Below are positions 43,719 through 52,530 of a DNA stretch of 64,000 nucleotides, in pieces (the stretch's first letter is position 1; the number at the start of each line of letters is the position of its first letter). Both the position numbers and the translations under genes were made by a program. A model generated the notes under the pieces. The model was not told the DNA's origin. It searched no databases and was given only the letters and a program-made list of their open reading frames with translations. This stretch comes from an uncultured bacterium (lineage in GTDB: Bacteria; Planctomycetota; GCA-002687715): positions 52,021-116,020 of the forward strand of contig CADEGH010000003.1 of NCBI GenBank assembly GCA_902826835.1, read 5' to 3'.

Positions 43719-44854
43719 GACTGCGCCCCGCGGGCCCCGTGCGGCGGGGCGGACATCACGTGCTCGTAGACCCGAGCGTGCGTGGTCGCCGACGATTCCC
43801 AGGAAAAGTCCTTCGCCCGGGCCAGCGCGCGCTCCGAGAGTCGCTTGCGCTCGGCGTCGTCCCGAAGCAAGTGACGCAGCACCCGCGCCAGGTCCGCCGA
43901 GTCGCCCGTTCGGAACGGGGCCGCGGCCTCCCCCGCGAGTTCCACGAGGGCCGCATCGGAACTGACCACCGGCGCCTGCCCGCAGGCCATCGCCTCGAGC
44001 GCCGACAGGCCGAACCCCTCGAGCCGGGAGGGCACCACGAACAGCGTGGCCTCGCGATAGAGATCGGGAAGATCCTCTCGAGCAAAGTAGCCCGGCAGTA
44101 AGAGCCGATCCTGGAGGCCGGCTTCGCGCAGTGGGGCGCGCAGGGTGTCTTCGGACATGCGCAGGTCGCCACACATCACCAGATGCAGATCTGGGGGAGC
44201 ACCTCCGACGGTCACGAGTTTGCGGAAAGCCTCGATCAACGTGAGAGGGTCTTTGCGCTCCCGAATCGTGCCCACCGATAAGATGAAGGGGCCGGGGGGA
44301 ATACCGTATCGAGCTCGGTCGAGGGAGGCCCCGAAGGCGCGGAAATCGGGATCCACGCCGTGCGGGGCGACGGTCAACCTCGCTCGCGTCTCCGGAGCGA
44401 ACGCCAAAAGCGCGTCCCTCGTCGCGAGGCTTGGCACGACGAGGTGGTCGGCAGCCTTGATGCAGTGGAGAAGGCGAAGGCGGTGGCGCGAGAGCCGGGC
44501 TTCCTGTCCGACCGCGCCGAAGTCCGGCACATCGTGGATCGTCGCAACGCGACGCAACTGCGCCCGCACCGAGAGAGCGGCGACCGGGGCATGGAGCACG
44601 TCGATGCGGTGTTCGCGCAGGGCTCGCGGCAGGGCGACTTCGCGCCAAATGGCCCGCGGCAAGGCGGAGCGTACGCGCACGACCCGCGCGGGCGCCGCCA
44701 CGCTCGGGGCCGGACGCCCCGGGCGAACGAACACGACAAACTCTGTTCCCGGCGCCACTTTCGGGAGGTGCTCGACCAATCGCCGGGCGTAGCGCTCGAC
44801 TCCCGTCTCCGGTTCGGCCTCGAGGCAAGAGAGATCCAGGCCCACTCGCAACAT
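43715..44854 (-). CDS. Glycosyltransferase family 4 protein
   Basis: 379 residues, GT-B fold. The N-terminal half shows GVERYARRLVEHL and RRVATIHDVPDFGAVGQEA; the C-terminal half shows FILSVGTIRERKDPLTLIEA and the donor-binding PSRLEGFGLSALEAMACG, with the two Glu spaced as in the E-x7-E motif. It transfers a sugar from a nucleotide donor, probably to a glycolipid or polysaccharide. Its ATG overlaps the stop of the HAD gene (TGATG), and its stop overlaps the csaA start, so the three are translationally coupled. The acceptor is unknown. Confidence 0.9.
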   Translation of the reverse strand: MLRVGLDLSCLEAEPETGVERYARRLVEHLPKVAPGTEFVVFVRPGRPAPSVAAPARVVRVRSALPRAIWREVALPRALREHRIDVLHAPVAALSVRAQLRRVATIHDVPDFGAVGQEARLSRHRLRLLHCIKAADHLVVPSLATRDALLAFAPETRARLTVAPHGVDPDFRAFGASLDRARYGIPPGPFILSVGTIRERKDPLTLIEAFRKLVTVGGAPPDLHLVMCGDLRMSEDTLRAPLREAGLQDRLLLPGYFAREDLPDLYREATLFVVPSRLEGFGLSALEAMACGQAPVVSSDAALVELAGEAAAPFRTGDSADLARVLRHLLRDDAERKRLSERALARAKDFSWESSATTHARVYEHVMSAPPHGARGAQS

Positions 44855-45531
44855 CAGGCGAGTACCTCCGCGAGGAAAGGAGTCACCGGCTCGAATCCGT
44901 CGCGCAAAAAATCCGGCGACAGCTCGGCCAGTTCGGAACGGGGAACACTGCCGGTGGCAACCGCGACGGCCACTGCCCCCGCGCCCTGGGCAGCCAGGAT
45001 GTCGTTGGCGGTATCGCCGACGTGGAACACACGACCCGATTCGAACGGTCCGAGTTGCCGTTCGAGCGCTCGGCTCCGAGCTATCCGAATCAGCTCGGCT
45101 CGGTCGGTGGAATCATCGCCGAAGCCGCCCACCTCGAACCAGTCGAAGATCGAGTCCTTGCCGAGCTTGATCTCGGCGCCCTCCCGCACATTCCCGGTCA
45201 CGAGCCCGAGCACGACATCGGGGGTCGCCCGCAGGGTCTTCAGGAGTTCCCGCACCCCGGGCAACAGGATCGACCCCTCGATGCGCGCGACCTCCGATCG
45301 CAGGTGGCGGAGATAGTGGGCGATCGCCGGCTGGATTTCCGCCGGGCCCTTCCCGATCCGGGAAAGCCCCTCCTCCACGATGTCGGGGTCGGTTCGACCG
45401 TGGAACCTCATCCCGAGAAACGCCTCCCTGGCCCCGTAGCGTTCCTCGAACGTGCGTTCGAGGCTGCGGCGGCCGACGCCGGTGGGGCGAACCAGGGTTC
45501 CGTCGATATCGAAGAGGATCAGCCGACGCAT
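44854..45531 (-). CDS. HAD-superfamily hydrolase, phosphoglycolate-phosphatase-like
   Basis: 225 residues. Motif I is FDIDGTLV (nucleophile Asp8), motif II is VLGLVTGN, and motif IV is HVGDTANDILAAQGAG. The cap domain between about 15 and 80 is the helical type found in phosphoglycolate phosphatase and beta-phosphoglucomutase. The enzyme removes phosphate from a small metabolite. It leads a three-gene minus-strand operon with the glycosyltransferase and csaA. The exact substrate cannot be read from the sequence. Confidence 0.87.
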   Translation of the reverse strand: MRRLILFDIDGTLVRPTGVGRRSLERTFEERYGAREAFLGMRFHGRTDPDIVEEGLSRIGKGPAEIQPAIAHYLRHLRSEVARIEGSILLPGVRELLKTLRATPDVVLGLVTGNVREGAEIKLGKDSIFDWFEVGGFGDDSTDRAELIRIARSRALERQLGPFESGRVFHVGDTANDILAAQGAGAVAVAVATGSVPRSELAELSPDFLRDGFEPVTPFLAEVLA

Positions 45532-45625
45532 GGGCGGGGATGGTAACCTTCGGGGCGACCGGGAGCGACGGGGAGCGTGTGCCTCGGCGCCGATCCCTGT
45601 TCAGGCCCCGGAATCCGAGTCGAGA

Positions 45626-46015
45626 GTGACCGGATCGTCAGACTCCACCCAGAAAACCGGCGGCCCGGGCCCGTCGAGCAAGATTCCGTGCTGCCTCTAT
45701 GCGGAAGTGGTGGCGTCGGAGGAGTTTCCGACTTTCACGGGCGCGGTGGTGCTGTTGAGCCCGGAGGGGTTTCGGATCGACAGCGAGGCCGATTTCTCCT
45801 TAGGGCAGCACTTTGAACTGCGGATCTGCCCCCCAAGGAGCGGCCCCGAAGACGATTGGCTCTCGGCCAAGGCACGAGTGCAGTGGACGCTGAGTCAGGC
45901 CGGTGCGATGGGTCGCGCCACCGGATGCCGCTGGGTCGAACTCGACCGCGACCAAACCGCCCGCCTCAGCAAACTGCTTGAGTCAATCACCGAGCGCCAC
46001 CCGCAACAGGGGTGA
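45626..46015 (+). CDS. PilZ-like domain protein
   Basis: About 129 residues. The core (CLYAEVVASEEFPTFTGAVV, PEGFRIDSEADFSLGQHFEL, AKARVQWTLSQAGAMGRATG, CRWVELDRDQTARLSKLLES) follows the strand pattern of PilZ domains, which often bind cyclic di-GMP. The usual RxxxR ligand motif ahead of the barrel is missing, so nucleotide binding is doubtful. The start is uncertain: GTG 45626 is the first plausible codon outside the divergent HAD gene, and the Shine-Dalgarno site is weak. The 3' end overlaps the convergent MBL hydrolase gene by 33 bp. Confidence 0.5.
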   Translation: MTGSSDSTQKTGGPGPSSKIPCCLYAEVVASEEFPTFTGAVVLLSPEGFRIDSEADFSLGQHFELRICPPRSGPEDDWLSAKARVQWTLSQAGAMGRATGCRWVELDRDQTARLSKLLESITERHPQQG

Positions 46016-46780
46016 GGGTTTCTCCTGGAGGCTGAAGCGCCGGATGTAACCCGGGGCCTCCCCCAAAACCCGGAGCGAGGCGGCCTTGGCAAGTGCGGTG
46101 GTGTTGTTGGTGGTGCTGAGATGGGCGAGCACGACTTCCCGAAGGCCCGGACCCGCATACCGGCGGAGCGCCGCCGCCGAATCCTCGTTGCTCAGGTGGC
46201 CCAGCCTCCCGCCGACCCTGGCCTTCAGGCTCGGGGGATAGGGTCCGGCCGCGAGCAGGCGCGGGTCATGATTGGCCTCGAACACCATCGCCGAGCAGCG
46301 GCGCATGGCCTCCCCGACCACCGCGTCGACGTGACCCAGGTCGGTGAACACTCCGACCTCGAGCCCGGCCTGCCCCAAAAGGTAGGCCACCGGTTCGCGA
46401 CCATCGTGGGGCTTGGCGACCGGGTGGATCTCGAGCCCGCCGAATGAGAAGGACTGGCCGGCCTTCACGAGGATCCGCTCCTCATCGCCCTTCAACCACT
46501 TCTCGGTTTCCCGGAAGGTGCCTTCGGTCGCGGCCAGGGGGCAATCGAAGGCGCGTGACAGTCGCCCGGCGTGGTGAGCATGGTCCCCGTGTTCGTGGGT
46601 GAGCAGCACCAGATCAATCTGGGCGGGATTCACTCCCAAGCTCTGCAAGCGACTCTGAGTCTCCCGCGCCGACAGCCCGGCGTCGACCAGAATCGAGACG
46701 CCTCCCCCCTGCACGTAGACACAGTTGCCGGCGCTGCCACTCCCGAGCACGCTGAATTTCAACTCGGAGAGTGCACTCAC
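45983..46780 (-). CDS. Metallo-beta-lactamase fold hydrolase (YycJ/WalJ-like)
   Basis: 265 residues. FSVLGSGSAGNCVYV opens the fold, and THEHGDHAHHAG is the zinc-binding HxHxDH motif. Further ligands are in VAKPHDGREPV, FTDLGH and ANHDPRLL, and AHLSTTNNT near the end is typical of the YycJ/WalJ group. Members are linked to DNA-end processing and to cell-wall and replication control in Firmicutes. Here the gene stands alone between a PilZ-like and a rhomboid gene. The specific substrate is unknown. Confidence 0.87.
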   Translation of the reverse strand: MSALSELKFSVLGSGSAGNCVYVQGGGVSILVDAGLSARETQSRLQSLGVNPAQIDLVLLTHEHGDHAHHAGRLSRAFDCPLAATEGTFRETEKWLKGDEERILVKAGQSFSFGGLEIHPVAKPHDGREPVAYLLGQAGLEVGVFTDLGHVDAVVGEAMRRCSAMVFEANHDPRLLAAGPYPPSLKARVGGRLGHLSNEDSAAALRRYAGPGLREVVLAHLSTTNNTTALAKAASLRVLGEAPGYIRRFSLQEKPSPLLRVALGD

Positions 46781-46843
46781 GCTCGGGTGTTAGCCATCGC
46801 CATTCCTGGATCAAGAGTCGCGGTTCCCCCGTTAGAGTCGCGC

Positions 46844-47839
46844 ATGGCCGAATCACGCCTCGTGTCACTCCGGCGTTTTTGGAACGAGGTTCCGATCACC
46901 TTCGTGTTGCTGGCGATCCTCGGCGTCTGGTACTTCGGCCAGAATCTGCTTTCCGGATTCGTCGGAAGCGGGCCGACGCGCCGATTCGGCGTTTTGAGCG
47001 TCGAGGCCTTGTGGGCCAGCGGCAGCAACGGCCCTGGAGCCCTCTTCGAGCGCGGCGAACTGTGGAGGCTGTCTGCGTCCACGTTCCTGCACGGGGGGAT
47101 CTACCACTTTGTCTTCAATGCATTCGCGTTGTCCCAGTTGGGCCCCATCGCCGAGGTCACCCTCGGGAGGGGCCGCACCCTGCTCACCTGGTTGGTGACC
47201 GGACTCATCGCGAGCCTCGCCTCCGCTACCTACTGGCAACTGACCCGGGGTTACGCAATCGGCGTCGGGGCATCCGGGGCGGTGTTCGGTTTGGTGGGCG
47301 CGCTCCTGGTGTTCTTCCGGCGGAGTCCGGGCATCGCTGCCCGCCACTACTACCGCAGCCTCATCCAGATGGCGGTCCTCAATGGCGTTCTGGGTCTGGT
47401 GATTCCCAACATCGACAATGCCGCTCATGCCGGGGGCCTCTTGGCGGGCCTGCTATTGGGGTCAGTTTTTCCGGTGACCGGTCGGGGTCGCCGCACCGTC
47501 TTCCGTCTCGCCGCCACGCGGGTCCTGATCGCCGCTACCGTCGTCTGTCTGGGGATCGCCGCCATCGGGGCCCGTGGACGCCTTCTGACGATCCAAAAAA
47601 GCCGGGAATTCTCGATCGATCTCGCCGCCGCCTTCGAGGCCGTCGAATCCGATCCCCCCGATCCCGCGCTGGCCAAGCGCCGGATTGAAACCACTAAGCT
47701 GCCCGAGAACTTGGAGGCGCTCCGGCAGGAAGCCCTTGCCGCCCTCGAACGCAGCGGGGCCCCCCTCTCCCTGACCATCCTCAGCAACCGGCTCTACGCG
47801 AACCTCGTCCGGATCGCGCCGGACATCTTCAAGGACTGA
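46844..47839 (+). CDS. Rhomboid family intramembrane serine protease
   Basis: 331 residues from ATG 46844. After a short polar N-terminus come about six spans. GELWRLSASTFLHGGIYHFV contains the conserved loop, IGVGASGAVFGLVGAL carries the catalytic Ser near residue 143, and NAAHAGGLLAGLLLG carries the catalytic His near 194. The dyad is complete, so the protease is probably active. A soluble C-terminal tail of about 90 residues follows the last span. Natural substrates are unknown. Confidence 0.9.
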   Translation: MAESRLVSLRRFWNEVPITFVLLAILGVWYFGQNLLSGFVGSGPTRRFGVLSVEALWASGSNGPGALFERGELWRLSASTFLHGGIYHFVFNAFALSQLGPIAEVTLGRGRTLLTWLVTGLIASLASATYWQLTRGYAIGVGASGAVFGLVGALLVFFRRSPGIAARHYYRSLIQMAVLNGVLGLVIPNIDNAAHAGGLLAGLLLGSVFPVTGRGRRTVFRLAATRVLIAATVVCLGIAAIGARGRLLTIQKSREFSIDLAAAFEAVESDPPDPALAKRRIETTKLPENLEALRQEALAALERSGAPLSLTILSNRLYANLVRIAPDIFKD

Positions 47840-47932
47840 GCTTCCGGGCCCCCGGAATCGCGGTGGACGGCCGGGAGCGAACCCGCTACGCTCCGCGCTC
47901 CTTACGAACGAGGTCTACCGGAGAAGCGCCGC

Positions 47933-49576
47933 ATGTCGAGTTCGAAGCAGCAATGGGGAAGTCGCCTCGGGGTCATCCTCGCGGTGGCCGGGTCGGCCGT
48001 GGGGCTCGGAAACTTTCTGAGATTCCCTGGCAACGCGGCGCAAAACGGGGGCGGCGCGTTCATGATCCCCTACTTCTGCGCCCTGATCCTCCTCGGCATT
48101 CCGATCGGGTGGGCGGAGTGGACGATGGGTCGCTATGGCGGCCGCAAGGGCTTCCACTCGGCGCCCGCCATCATGGGCGTCTTCGGTAAGGGCCGGATCG
48201 CCCGCTACTTCGGAGCCGTCGGGGTCCTCATTCCCCTCGCGGTTTACTTCTACTACGTCATCATCGAATCTTGGTGCCTCGACTACGCGATCCGGTACGC
48301 CACCGGTGGCCTGGGACTTACCGACACCCCGGTCGCGCAGCAGGTCGAAGCATCGCAGGCAGCCTTCACGAGTATGACCGGGAGCGGGGCCGACGGAGCG
48401 TTGTTCCAGTCCGGGCAAAGTCGAAGCCTTTTGTTCTTCGGGATCGTGACCCTCTGCAACGTGTGGTTCCTCTACCGCGGCCTTTCGAAGGGCATCGAGG
48501 CGTTTTGCAAGTGGGCCATGCCCGCAATGGCGGTGTGTGGAGTCATAGTCTTGGTCCGCGTCCTCACCCTCGGGACCCCCGACCCGGCACTCCCGGGTCA
48601 GAGTGTCGCGAAGGGCCTGAACTTCATGTGGAATCCCGACTTCGAGAAGCTCGGGGACTTCCAGACCTGGCTCGCTGCGGCTGGTCAGATTTTCTTCAGC
48701 CTTTCCGTCGGATTCGGCGTCATCATCAACTACGCCTCCTATATGAAGCGCAAGTCGGACGTGACCCTGTCCGGCCTCACCGCTTCGGCAACGAACGAGT
48801 TCTTCGAGGTCTGCCTCGGAGGCATGATCACCCTGACTGCGGCCTTCATCTTCCTCGGGCCCGCCCTCACGCAGGCAAATACCGGGGGCACTTTCAGCAC
48901 CGGATTCCACGCCCTGCCAGTGGTCTTCGCCCACATGCCGCTGGGCAATGTCTTCGGGGCGATTTGGTTCTTCATGCTGTTCTTGGCCGCGATCACCAGT
49001 TCGCTGTCGATGCTCCAGCCGACCCTCGCCTTCTTCGAAGAGTCCCTCGGGTTGAGCCGACGGGCAGGGGTCACCGCCGTGGTCATGGTGTCGCTGATCG
49101 GCAACGGATTCATTCTCTGGCGATCCGAGGGTTTGACCGCCATGGATACGGTGGACTTCTGGGTGGGGACGTTTGCGATCTTCGTCCTCGCCGCAGTGCA
49201 AATCATTTGCTTCGGGTGGGTCTTCGGGGTGGACCGCGGATGGCGGGAGATGCACGAAGGAGCCCAGCTCCGGGTGCCCTCCATCTTCAAGTTCATCATC
49301 AAGTACGTGAGCCCGCTCTACCTCCTCGTCATCTTCGTGGGATTCTGCTTCCAAAAGCTGCCTGATCAGGTCGAAAATGGAATCACCAAGAAGGGGTGGT
49401 TCACGCAGATCAGCGAGAGTTCGACAATCCAAATTAGTCTCGGAATCGTGCTGGCCGTCCTGGCCGGCCTCTGCTGGATGGTTTCCCGAGGCGAAAGCCG
49501 TTGGCGCAAGCTCGGCCTGGATTTGGATGGCCAACGTGGCCCCGACGATTCTCCCACCCCCGCCCGAGCCAAGTGA
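47933..49576 (+). CDS. Sodium-dependent transporter, NSS/SNF family
   Basis: 547 residues, about twelve spans. The N-terminus [20 protein letters not shown] followed by [19 protein letters not shown] is the sodium- and substrate-binding segment of the LeuT/NSS fold. Family-typical [16 protein letters not shown] is also present. Such proteins import amino acids with sodium. A short ORF for a one-span peptide begins 8 bp after its stop, like the MetP-MetS methionine transporter pair, so methionine or alanine are reasonable substrate guesses. Confidence 0.93.
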   Translation: MSSSKQQWGSRLGVILAVAGSAVGLGNFLRFPGNAAQNGGGAFMIPYFCALILLGIPIGWAEWTMGRYGGRKGFHSAPAIMGVFGKGRIARYFGAVGVLIPLAVYFYYVIIESWCLDYAIRYATGGLGLTDTPVAQQVEASQAAFTSMTGSGADGALFQSGQSRSLLFFGIVTLCNVWFLYRGLSKGIEAFCKWAMPAMAVCGVIVLVRVLTLGTPDPALPGQSVAKGLNFMWNPDFEKLGDFQTWLAAAGQIFFSLSVGFGVIINYASYMKRKSDVTLSGLTASATNEFFEVCLGGMITLTAAFIFLGPALTQANTGGTFSTGFHALPVVFAHMPLGNVFGAIWFFMLFLAAITSSLSMLQPTLAFFEESLGLSRRAGVTAVVMVSLIGNGFILWRSEGLTAMDTVDFWVGTFAIFVLAAVQIICFGWVFGVDRGWREMHEGAQLRVPSIFKFIIKYVSPLYLLVIFVGFCFQKLPDQVENGITKKGWFTQISESSTIQISLGIVLAVLAGLCWMVSRGESRWRKLGLDLDGQRGPDDSPTPARAK

Positions 49577-49584
49577 GGATTACC

Positions 49585-49692
49585 GTGACACAACTCGCCA
49601 TGGTCATTATGGTCGTCTCGATCCTGAGTGTCACGAGCCTGATCACCTGGTGCTTCTACCGGGTGCTCACCTCCGAAGCGCCCAGCGACTGA
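49585..49692 (+). CDS. Small MetS-like subunit of the NSS transporter
   Basis: A 35-residue peptide starting at GTG 49585 with GAGG about 6 nt upstream. It is one hydrophobic span (LAMVIMVVSILSVTSLITWC) with a short polar tail ending in SEAPSD. MetS of Corynebacterium glutamicum is the known example of such a peptide, required with MetP for methionine uptake. The 8-bp spacing to the NSS stop and the good ribosome site support a real gene. Standard gene finders with a length cutoff would miss it. Confidence 0.75.
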   Translation: MTQLAMVIMVVSILSVTSLITWCFYRVLTSEAPSD

Positions 49693-49810
49693 CCCCAATT
49701 GAGCGGCGAGCCGCAAGCCGGCTCAAGCTCGATCGTCGCTCCCTCCGATACCTATCCCGGGGGTCGCCTTCATTTGGGTCTGAAGGACCGCCCCCGAGGG
49801 GGAAGCGGGC

Positions 49811-50890
49811 ATGCCGGCGATCGATGACATCTTCAAAATCATCAAAGAACAGGGTGCTTCGGACCTCCATCTCGCGGCCGGATCGGCCCCGATGGTGCGT
49901 CTCAACAGCGAGCTCGTGCCCGTCGACTACGGCCACCTGACTCCGGAGCTCGCGCGCAAGCTCCTCTACGAGCTGATGAACCCGGAGCAGGTTGCGAAGT
50001 TCGAAAAGAATCACGAGATCGACTTCGGCTACGAGATTCCCGGGGTCACGCGCCTCCGCTGCAACATCTTCGAGCAGCGGCACGGCATCGCCGGGGTCTT
50101 CCGACTGATTCCGACGCAAGTCAGAACTGCCTCGCAGCTCAACCTTCCGAAGCAGATCCTGAACTTTTGCGCCCTGAACCGTGGCCTCGTGGTGGTGACC
50201 GGAGCGACCGGCTCAGGCAAATCCACGACCCTCGCGGCGATGATCGATTACATCAACGAGACCGAGGCGAGCCACATCATCACGATCGAAGATCCGATCG
50301 AGTTCGTGCATCCCAACAAGAAGGCTCTCGTCAATCAACGTGAAGTCGGGGCGAGCACGCTTTCGTTTTCGAATGCACTGCGCTCCGCCCTGCGCGAGGA
50401 TCCGGACATCGTGCTGGTCGGCGAAATGCGCGACCTGGAGACGATCCAACTCGCGATCACCGCCGCGGAGACCGGGCACTTGGTGTTCGGAACCCTGCAC
50501 ACAAACAGCGCCGCCTCGACGGTCGACCGCATCATCGACGTCTTCCCGGCGGATCAGCAGGAGCAGATTCGGGTCATGTTGGCCGAGTCCCTAAAGGGAG
50601 TCGTCGCCCAGCGTCTGCTCCCGAAGAAGGACGGTAGTGGTCGCGCCGCGGTGTTCGAAATCATGGTGGGAACTTCCGCCGTCTCGAACCTCATCCGCGA
50701 GGGCAAGACCTTCCAGATCGAGTCTCTGATCCAAACCGGCCGCAAGGACGGGATGATCTCGATCGACTCGAGCCTGAAGGAACTGGTCGATCGCGGCGTC
50801 GTCGACGTTCAGGTCGCGTCGAAACACGCTACGAGCCCGAGCATCTTCGGGCGTTCGGACTCCACTCTCCAGCCCGGCCACGTTCGATGA
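49811..50890 (+). CDS. pilT: Type IV pilus retraction ATPase PilT
   Basis: 359 residues, full length. ASDLHLAAGSAPMVRLNSEL is the N-terminal domain start, VVTGATGSGKSTTLAAMI the Walker A, ITIEDPIEFVHPNKK the Asp box, DPDIVLVGEMRDLETIQLAI the Walker B, and GHLVFGTLHTNSA the His box. AESLKGVVAQRLLPK matches the PilT C-terminus. It powers pilus retraction or twitching from the cytoplasmic side. It overlaps the next gene by 4 bp. No pilin, PilB or PilC gene is nearby. Confidence 0.94.
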   Translation: MPAIDDIFKIIKEQGASDLHLAAGSAPMVRLNSELVPVDYGHLTPELARKLLYELMNPEQVAKFEKNHEIDFGYEIPGVTRLRCNIFEQRHGIAGVFRLIPTQVRTASQLNLPKQILNFCALNRGLVVVTGATGSGKSTTLAAMIDYINETEASHIITIEDPIEFVHPNKKALVNQREVGASTLSFSNALRSALREDPDIVLVGEMRDLETIQLAITAAETGHLVFGTLHTNSAASTVDRIIDVFPADQQEQIRVMLAESLKGVVAQRLLPKKDGSGRAAVFEIMVGTSAVSNLIREGKTFQIESLIQTGRKDGMISIDSSLKELVDRGVVDVQVASKHATSPSIFGRSDSTLQPGHVR

Positions 50891-52311
50891 GCGAAACCCC
50901 GGTCGTCAAGACCATGCAGGGCGACCTGCGCGCCTTCAACATCTTCGACGTCACGCAGTCGTTGATGGTGGGAAGAAAGACCGCCCTGGTTTCGATCACA
51001 TCGGGCAACAAGAGCGGGTTCATCCATTTCCGGGAGGGGCAGATCGTCGCGGCGCTCGACGACGCCATGGTGAGCGGCGAAAAAGCCGCGATGAAGATCT
51101 TTGCCTGGACCCAGGGCACCTTCACCATCGAGTTCGGACGCGAACCCCAAGAAATCAACATCAACCTCCCGACTGACCACCTCCTGCTCGAGGTCGCCCG
51201 CAACCTGGACGAGATCCGCCGCGAACTCGGCATCGTCGAGGCGGAAGAGACCCCGAAGGAGGAGGAGGAAGTCGCCGGCACGATGCAGGAGAAGATCGGC
51301 GCGAAGCTCCGTCGCGAGATCAACTCGATCTTCAAGCGCGTCGCCAACACCGCGGAGCCCACGCGGGCCCGCTACACGAAATCCGCCTTCGACGGGCTCC
51401 TGCAAGCGCTGGTCGACATGGGAGGCAACGTCTTGATCCTCCGCCCGGGGCAGCGGCCTCGTATCCGCACGCCCACGGGGTTCGCCGAGGTGAAAGAGGA
51501 GGCGATCAGCGGCAGCGAACTCGAGGGTTTCGTGAGACACGCCCTCACCACCACCGAGCTCACGGAGCTCCACGAGCGCAAGGAAACCTCGACCTTCTTC
51601 TGCTCCCCCACCGCGGGGGCTTTCCGCCTCAGCGTCATCAACGAACACGGCCCGCTCCTGCTCGCGTTTTCGACCGCCAACCGCACCCTCCCCGAACTTG
51701 CCGAAGTCTCGGGAGGCGAGGAGAAGGCGGAGCGCCTCCGCACCCTCACCAACGGACTCGTCGTCGTTGCCGGTCCCCTCGCCCTCGACCGGACGATCTT
51801 CGTCGGCACCCTAGTTCAAGAACAACTCAATCGCCGGGGCGCGTTTGCGGTCCATCTCACCTCGGGGGCGCCTTATCACTACTCCCAGACCAAAGGGAGC
51901 TGCATCAAGAAGGAAGTCCCGTCCACTCCGGAGCTCCTGCAGACCTCGTTTCGGCTCTCTCTCGAACAAGAACCCGACATCATCGCGCTCGACGACGTCG
52001 GTCACCGGGAAGCCTTTGCCCACGCGCTCGCGGCGGCCGCCGGAAAGAGGCTGGTCATCTTTTCGATCGAGAGCCAGACCCCGAGTGACACGATCAACCG
52101 GATCGCGCGTTTCTCGCAATCCGCGGACGGTGACTCCGTCTTGGAGGCGCTTTCCGACCGGCTGCGCTGCATCATCGACCTCTCGCCGGGCCTTGAGGCC
52201 GGACGCCCGCGGTCGGCGATTTTCTCCCTGGACCGGGAAATCTCGCAGCAGCTCCGACTCGGCCAAATTGAAGTCGTACGCCGTCTGCGCATGACCCACG
52301 CGCCGGTCTGA
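50887..52311 (+). CDS. PATAN (DUF4388) domain fused to a degenerate PilT-like ATPase
   Basis: 474 residues. Residues 1-100 match DUF4388/PATAN (MQGDLRAFNIFDVTQSLMVG, KSGFIHFREGQIVAALDDAM), a domain found in bacterial signalling proteins. An acidic linker (AEETPKEEEEVAG) follows. From about 160 the protein parallels PilT: an N-terminal domain (FDGLLQALVDMGGNVLILRP) and then a P-loop position reading VVAGPLALDRTIFVG, without the GKS/T. The Walker B position reads EPDIIALDDVGHREAFAHAL where PilT has DPDIVLVGEMRD. It is therefore probably a pseudo-ATPase. Its start is translationally coupled to pilT (ATGA), so it may regulate or cap the PilT ring. Confidence 0.82.
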   Translation: MSETPVVKTMQGDLRAFNIFDVTQSLMVGRKTALVSITSGNKSGFIHFREGQIVAALDDAMVSGEKAAMKIFAWTQGTFTIEFGREPQEININLPTDHLLLEVARNLDEIRRELGIVEAEETPKEEEEVAGTMQEKIGAKLRREINSIFKRVANTAEPTRARYTKSAFDGLLQALVDMGGNVLILRPGQRPRIRTPTGFAEVKEEAISGSELEGFVRHALTTTELTELHERKETSTFFCSPTAGAFRLSVINEHGPLLLAFSTANRTLPELAEVSGGEEKAERLRTLTNGLVVVAGPLALDRTIFVGTLVQEQLNRRGAFAVHLTSGAPYHYSQTKGSCIKKEVPSTPELLQTSFRLSLEQEPDIIALDDVGHREAFAHALAAAAGKRLVIFSIESQTPSDTINRIARFSQSADGDSVLEALSDRLRCIIDLSPGLEAGRPRSAIFSLDREISQQLRLGQIEVVRRLRMTHAPV

Positions 52312-52530
52312 GACGTCCCCGACCACCTCCCCTGGATCCGACGAGCGGGACGAACCGTCCCCATTGCGATACCACCACTGGGCCCCGTTTGCCGCCGCGC
52401 TACCACACCTTGAGCTGTTTTGATTGACTGGAATCCCGTGCGCCCTTATCCTTGGGGCGCGGTTGTAGGCGCCTCTCTGTGGGTGCGCTGCGGTTGCTCT
52501 CTTGACCAATTTCGCGAGGACGAGAGCCCG

